DNA of 64,000 nucleotides, taken from contig NZ_JASNWF010000001.1 in NCBI RefSeq assembly GCF_030283205.1, positions 372,001 through 436,000 of the forward strand, in the 5' to 3' direction. The notes under the pieces are model-generated. The model did not search any database, was not told the origin of the DNA, and saw only the letters and a list, made by a program, of their open reading frames with translations. A program made the position numbers and the translations under genes. Positions 62,353 to 64,000 of the stretch are shown one piece after another. This DNA is from Actinomadura opuntiae (GTDB taxonomy: Bacteria; Actinomycetota; Actinomycetes; Streptosporangiales; Streptosporangiaceae). Position 1 is the first letter of the stretch; every line of letters starts with the position of its first letter.

Positions 62353-63570
62353 GTGGTTGCTCATGGTCCTTCTCGAGTCAGGGTTTCCGGGCCGTTGGCC
62401 GCGCATGCGGACGGGTTTCAGGCGGCGCTGGCCGCCCAGGGGTACTCGCCGTGGTCCCAGATGTTCTACCTGCACCTACTCGCGGACGTCAGCAGGTGGC
62501 TTGATTCGCACGGGCTGGACGCGTCCGTCCTGACGGATGCGAACGCGTCCGCGTTTGTGAAGGACCGCAGATCCAGGGGCCGGGCACGTTTCCGCAGCAT
62601 GCGAAGCATGGCTCCGCTGTTGTCCTTCCTCCACGATGCTGGGGCAGCTCCACCGCCGGCGCTGACCAGGCCGGGTGACGAGGCCGGGATCCTGGTGAGC
62701 GAGTTCGCCGATTACCTCGCTGGCGAGCGCGGCCTACGGCCGCTGACCGTGGCCCTATACGCCGCGGCCGCGCAACGGTTCCTGGACTCGCTGCCGACCG
62801 GCGACGACGGCCTCCTGACCGCCTTGACGGCCGATGCCGTCCGGTCGTTCGTGATCGCCGAGAGCAGGCGGTGCGGGACCGGATCCTTGAAGAACAAGGT
62901 GACCGCGATCCGCTCGCTGCTGCGGTTCCTGCATCTGCGCGGCCGGATCCCCGATCCGATGGACGGGGCCGCTCCCGCGGCGGCGGGCTGGCACCGGCCG
63001 CCGCTGACCCGCCGGATCCGTCCAGGCGACGTGGCCGCGATCCTGGCGTCCTGCGACCGGAGCGCGCACGCCGGCTGCCGTGACTACGCGATCCTGATGC
63101 TGTTGTCCCGGCTCGGGCTGCGGGCCGGGGAAGCCGCTGCGGCCCGGGTCGGTGATATCGACTGGCGGGCCGGGGAGATCCTGGTCCGCGGCAAAGGCGG
63201 ACACGACGAGCGGTTCCCGCTGCCGCCCGACGTCGGGGCGGCGATCGCGGACTACTGCCGCCATGCCCGCCCGCAGAATGCTGCGAGCAGGATGCTGTTC
63301 CTGCACGTCCGTGCCCCATACGGGCCCCTCACGCCATCGGCGGTCGGCCATGTCGTGAGCCGGGCCTGCCTGCGGGCCGGGCTGGAGCCGGCCAGCGCGC
63401 ACCAGCTGCGGCACGTCGCGGCGACGGCGATGCGGCGGGCCGGGGCGCCGCTATCGGAGATCAGCCAGTTGCTGCGCCACCAGCATGAGGCCACGACATC
63501 CCGGTACGGCACCATTGAACCCGAAGAGCTCGGCCCCGTGATGGCCCCGTGGCCGCGGGCGACGCCGTGA
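62353..63570 (+). CDS. Tyrosine recombinase, first of a tandem set (RIT-like element)
   Basis: 405 residues. Two SAM-like core-binding regions precede the catalytic domain. Catalytic residues are seen in LSRLGLRAGEAAAARVGDID (Arg), GKGGHDERFPL (Lys region), ASAHQLRHVAATAMRRAG (His-x-x-Arg), LLRHQHEATTSRYGTI (His and nucleophile Tyr). GTG 62353 follows AGGAG by 5 bp. The stop overlaps the next recombinase start (GTGA). Adjacent recombinases with palindromic termini fit the recombinase-in-trio type; a third gene would lie off-window. Confidence 0.9.
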   Translation: MVAHGPSRVRVSGPLAAHADGFQAALAAQGYSPWSQMFYLHLLADVSRWLDSHGLDASVLTDANASAFVKDRRSRGRARFRSMRSMAPLLSFLHDAGAAPPPALTRPGDEAGILVSEFADYLAGERGLRPLTVALYAAAAQRFLDSLPTGDDGLLTALTADAVRSFVIAESRRCGTGSLKNKVTAIRSLLRFLHLRGRIPDPMDGAAPAAAGWHRPPLTRRIRPGDVAAILASCDRSAHAGCRDYAILMLLSRLGLRAGEAAAARVGDIDWRAGEILVRGKGGHDERFPLPPDVGAAIADYCRHARPQNAASRMLFLHVRAPYGPLTPSAVGHVVSRACLRAGLEPASAHQLRHVAATAMRRAGAPLSEISQLLRHQHEATTSRYGTIEPEELGPVMAPWPRATP

Positions 63571-64000
63571 CCGGGTTCCGCGGCCAGGTCCGCGACTATC
63601 TCGCCCTACGCCGGGAGATGGGCTTCAAGATGGAGAAGTACGGGCCGCTGCTGGACAGCCTCGCCGACCATCTGGAGGACGCCGGGCTGGCGAGCGTGAC
63701 CACGCAGGCAGCCGTCGAATGGGCGATCCTGCCGCAGGCCACGCAGCCGCACCGGTGGAAAGCGCGGCTGGACGCGGCCCGCGGGTTCGCCCGCTACCTC
63801 GCCGCATCCGACCCCTTGGCCGAGGTGCCGCCGACCGGGCTGCTGGATGCCCGCCGGAACCGGCACCAGCCCTACATCTTCACCGGCCAGGAGATCAGCA
63901 CGCTGCTCGACGCGGCCGGGCAGCACCGCTGGCACCTGCCCACCGTCACCTATCCCGCCCTGTTCGGCCTGATCGCCTCCACCGGCATGCGGCTCAGCGA
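63567..64000 (+). CDS. Tyrosine recombinase, second of the tandem set (partial, runs off right edge)
   Basis: The first 144 residues are visible, beginning VTGFRGQVRDYLALRREMGF. They give the core-binding domain and the start of the catalytic domain (YIFTGQEISTLLDAAGQHRW, LFGLIASTGMRLS with the first catalytic Arg). GTG 63567 overlaps the preceding stop, so both are translated from one message. Confidence 0.85.
   Translation, partial: MTGFRGQVRDYLALRREMGFKMEKYGPLLDSLADHLEDAGLASVTTQAAVEWAILPQATQPHRWKARLDAARGFARYLAASDPLAEVPPTGLLDARRNRHQPYIFTGQEISTLLDAAGQHRWHLPTVTYPALFGLIASTGMRLS

Overview
The window is high-GC chromosomal DNA from an actinomycete. The G/C-rich third codon positions, the lipid-CoA genes, an XRE/DUF5753-DUF397 pair and SCO6880-type conjugation genes all fit this. 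An Actinomadura-like member of the Streptosporangiales is my guess and is not proven by anything I can see. Most genes sit in tight runs with ATGA overlaps.

Layout. (1) 1-7832: the edge of a biotin-dependent carboxylase, then a beta-glucoside uptake and hydrolysis operon (binding protein, two permeases, GH1 glucosidase) divergent from a ROK regulator. (2) 7757-20935: chromosomal housekeeping and lipid catabolism. It holds a methyltransferase, a TetR regulator, an RtcB-family RNA ligase behind a cloverleaf-like leader, aldehyde dehydrogenase, acyl-CoA dehydrogenase, acyl-CoA synthetase, enoyl-CoA hydratase, an esterase, a GATase-like hydrolase, a flavohemoprotein and an XRE regulator with a clear operator. 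(3) About 21045-38442: an integrative conjugative element arm. A lower-GC integrase/RHH/excisionase module is followed by a cell-wall hydrolase, a VirB4/VirD4-type conjugation block, and a cargo block of tandem paralogs of unknown function. One paralog appears to start at CTG. (4) 38818-39596: a two-repeat degenerate CRISPR remnant facing an eight-repeat type I-E array. (5) 39602-53755: an island between the two CRISPR arrays. Its core is one eight-gene, mostly translationally coupled operon: glycosyltransferase, archaeal-type AdoMet synthetase, sugar-phosphate isomerase, two Gfo/Idh/MocA oxidoreductases, P-loop kinase, carbamoyltransferase and Nudix. A divergent XRE-TPR regulator and a second Nudix gene follow, then anti-sigma-like and XRE/DUF397 regulatory genes. 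(6) 53996-61792: a second, sixteen-repeat I-E array with cas3, casA, casB and cas7. (7) 61680-64000: cas7 is fused at its 3' end to a remnant of an ExeA-type ATPase element. That remnant is itself cut by the palindromic end of an element carrying tandem tyrosine recombinases.

How it works together. The eight-gene operon looks like a pathway making or modifying a carbamoylated, sugar-derived small molecule, with its own AdoMet supply but no visible methyltransferase; this is inference. The two CRISPR arrays share the same leader-adjacent motif and so were probably served by one Cas machinery. In this window that machinery ends at a broken cas7, and cas5, cas6, cas1 and cas2 are not seen. The least described content is the tandem paralog block at 32644-38442 and the coupled operon at 40171-48513.
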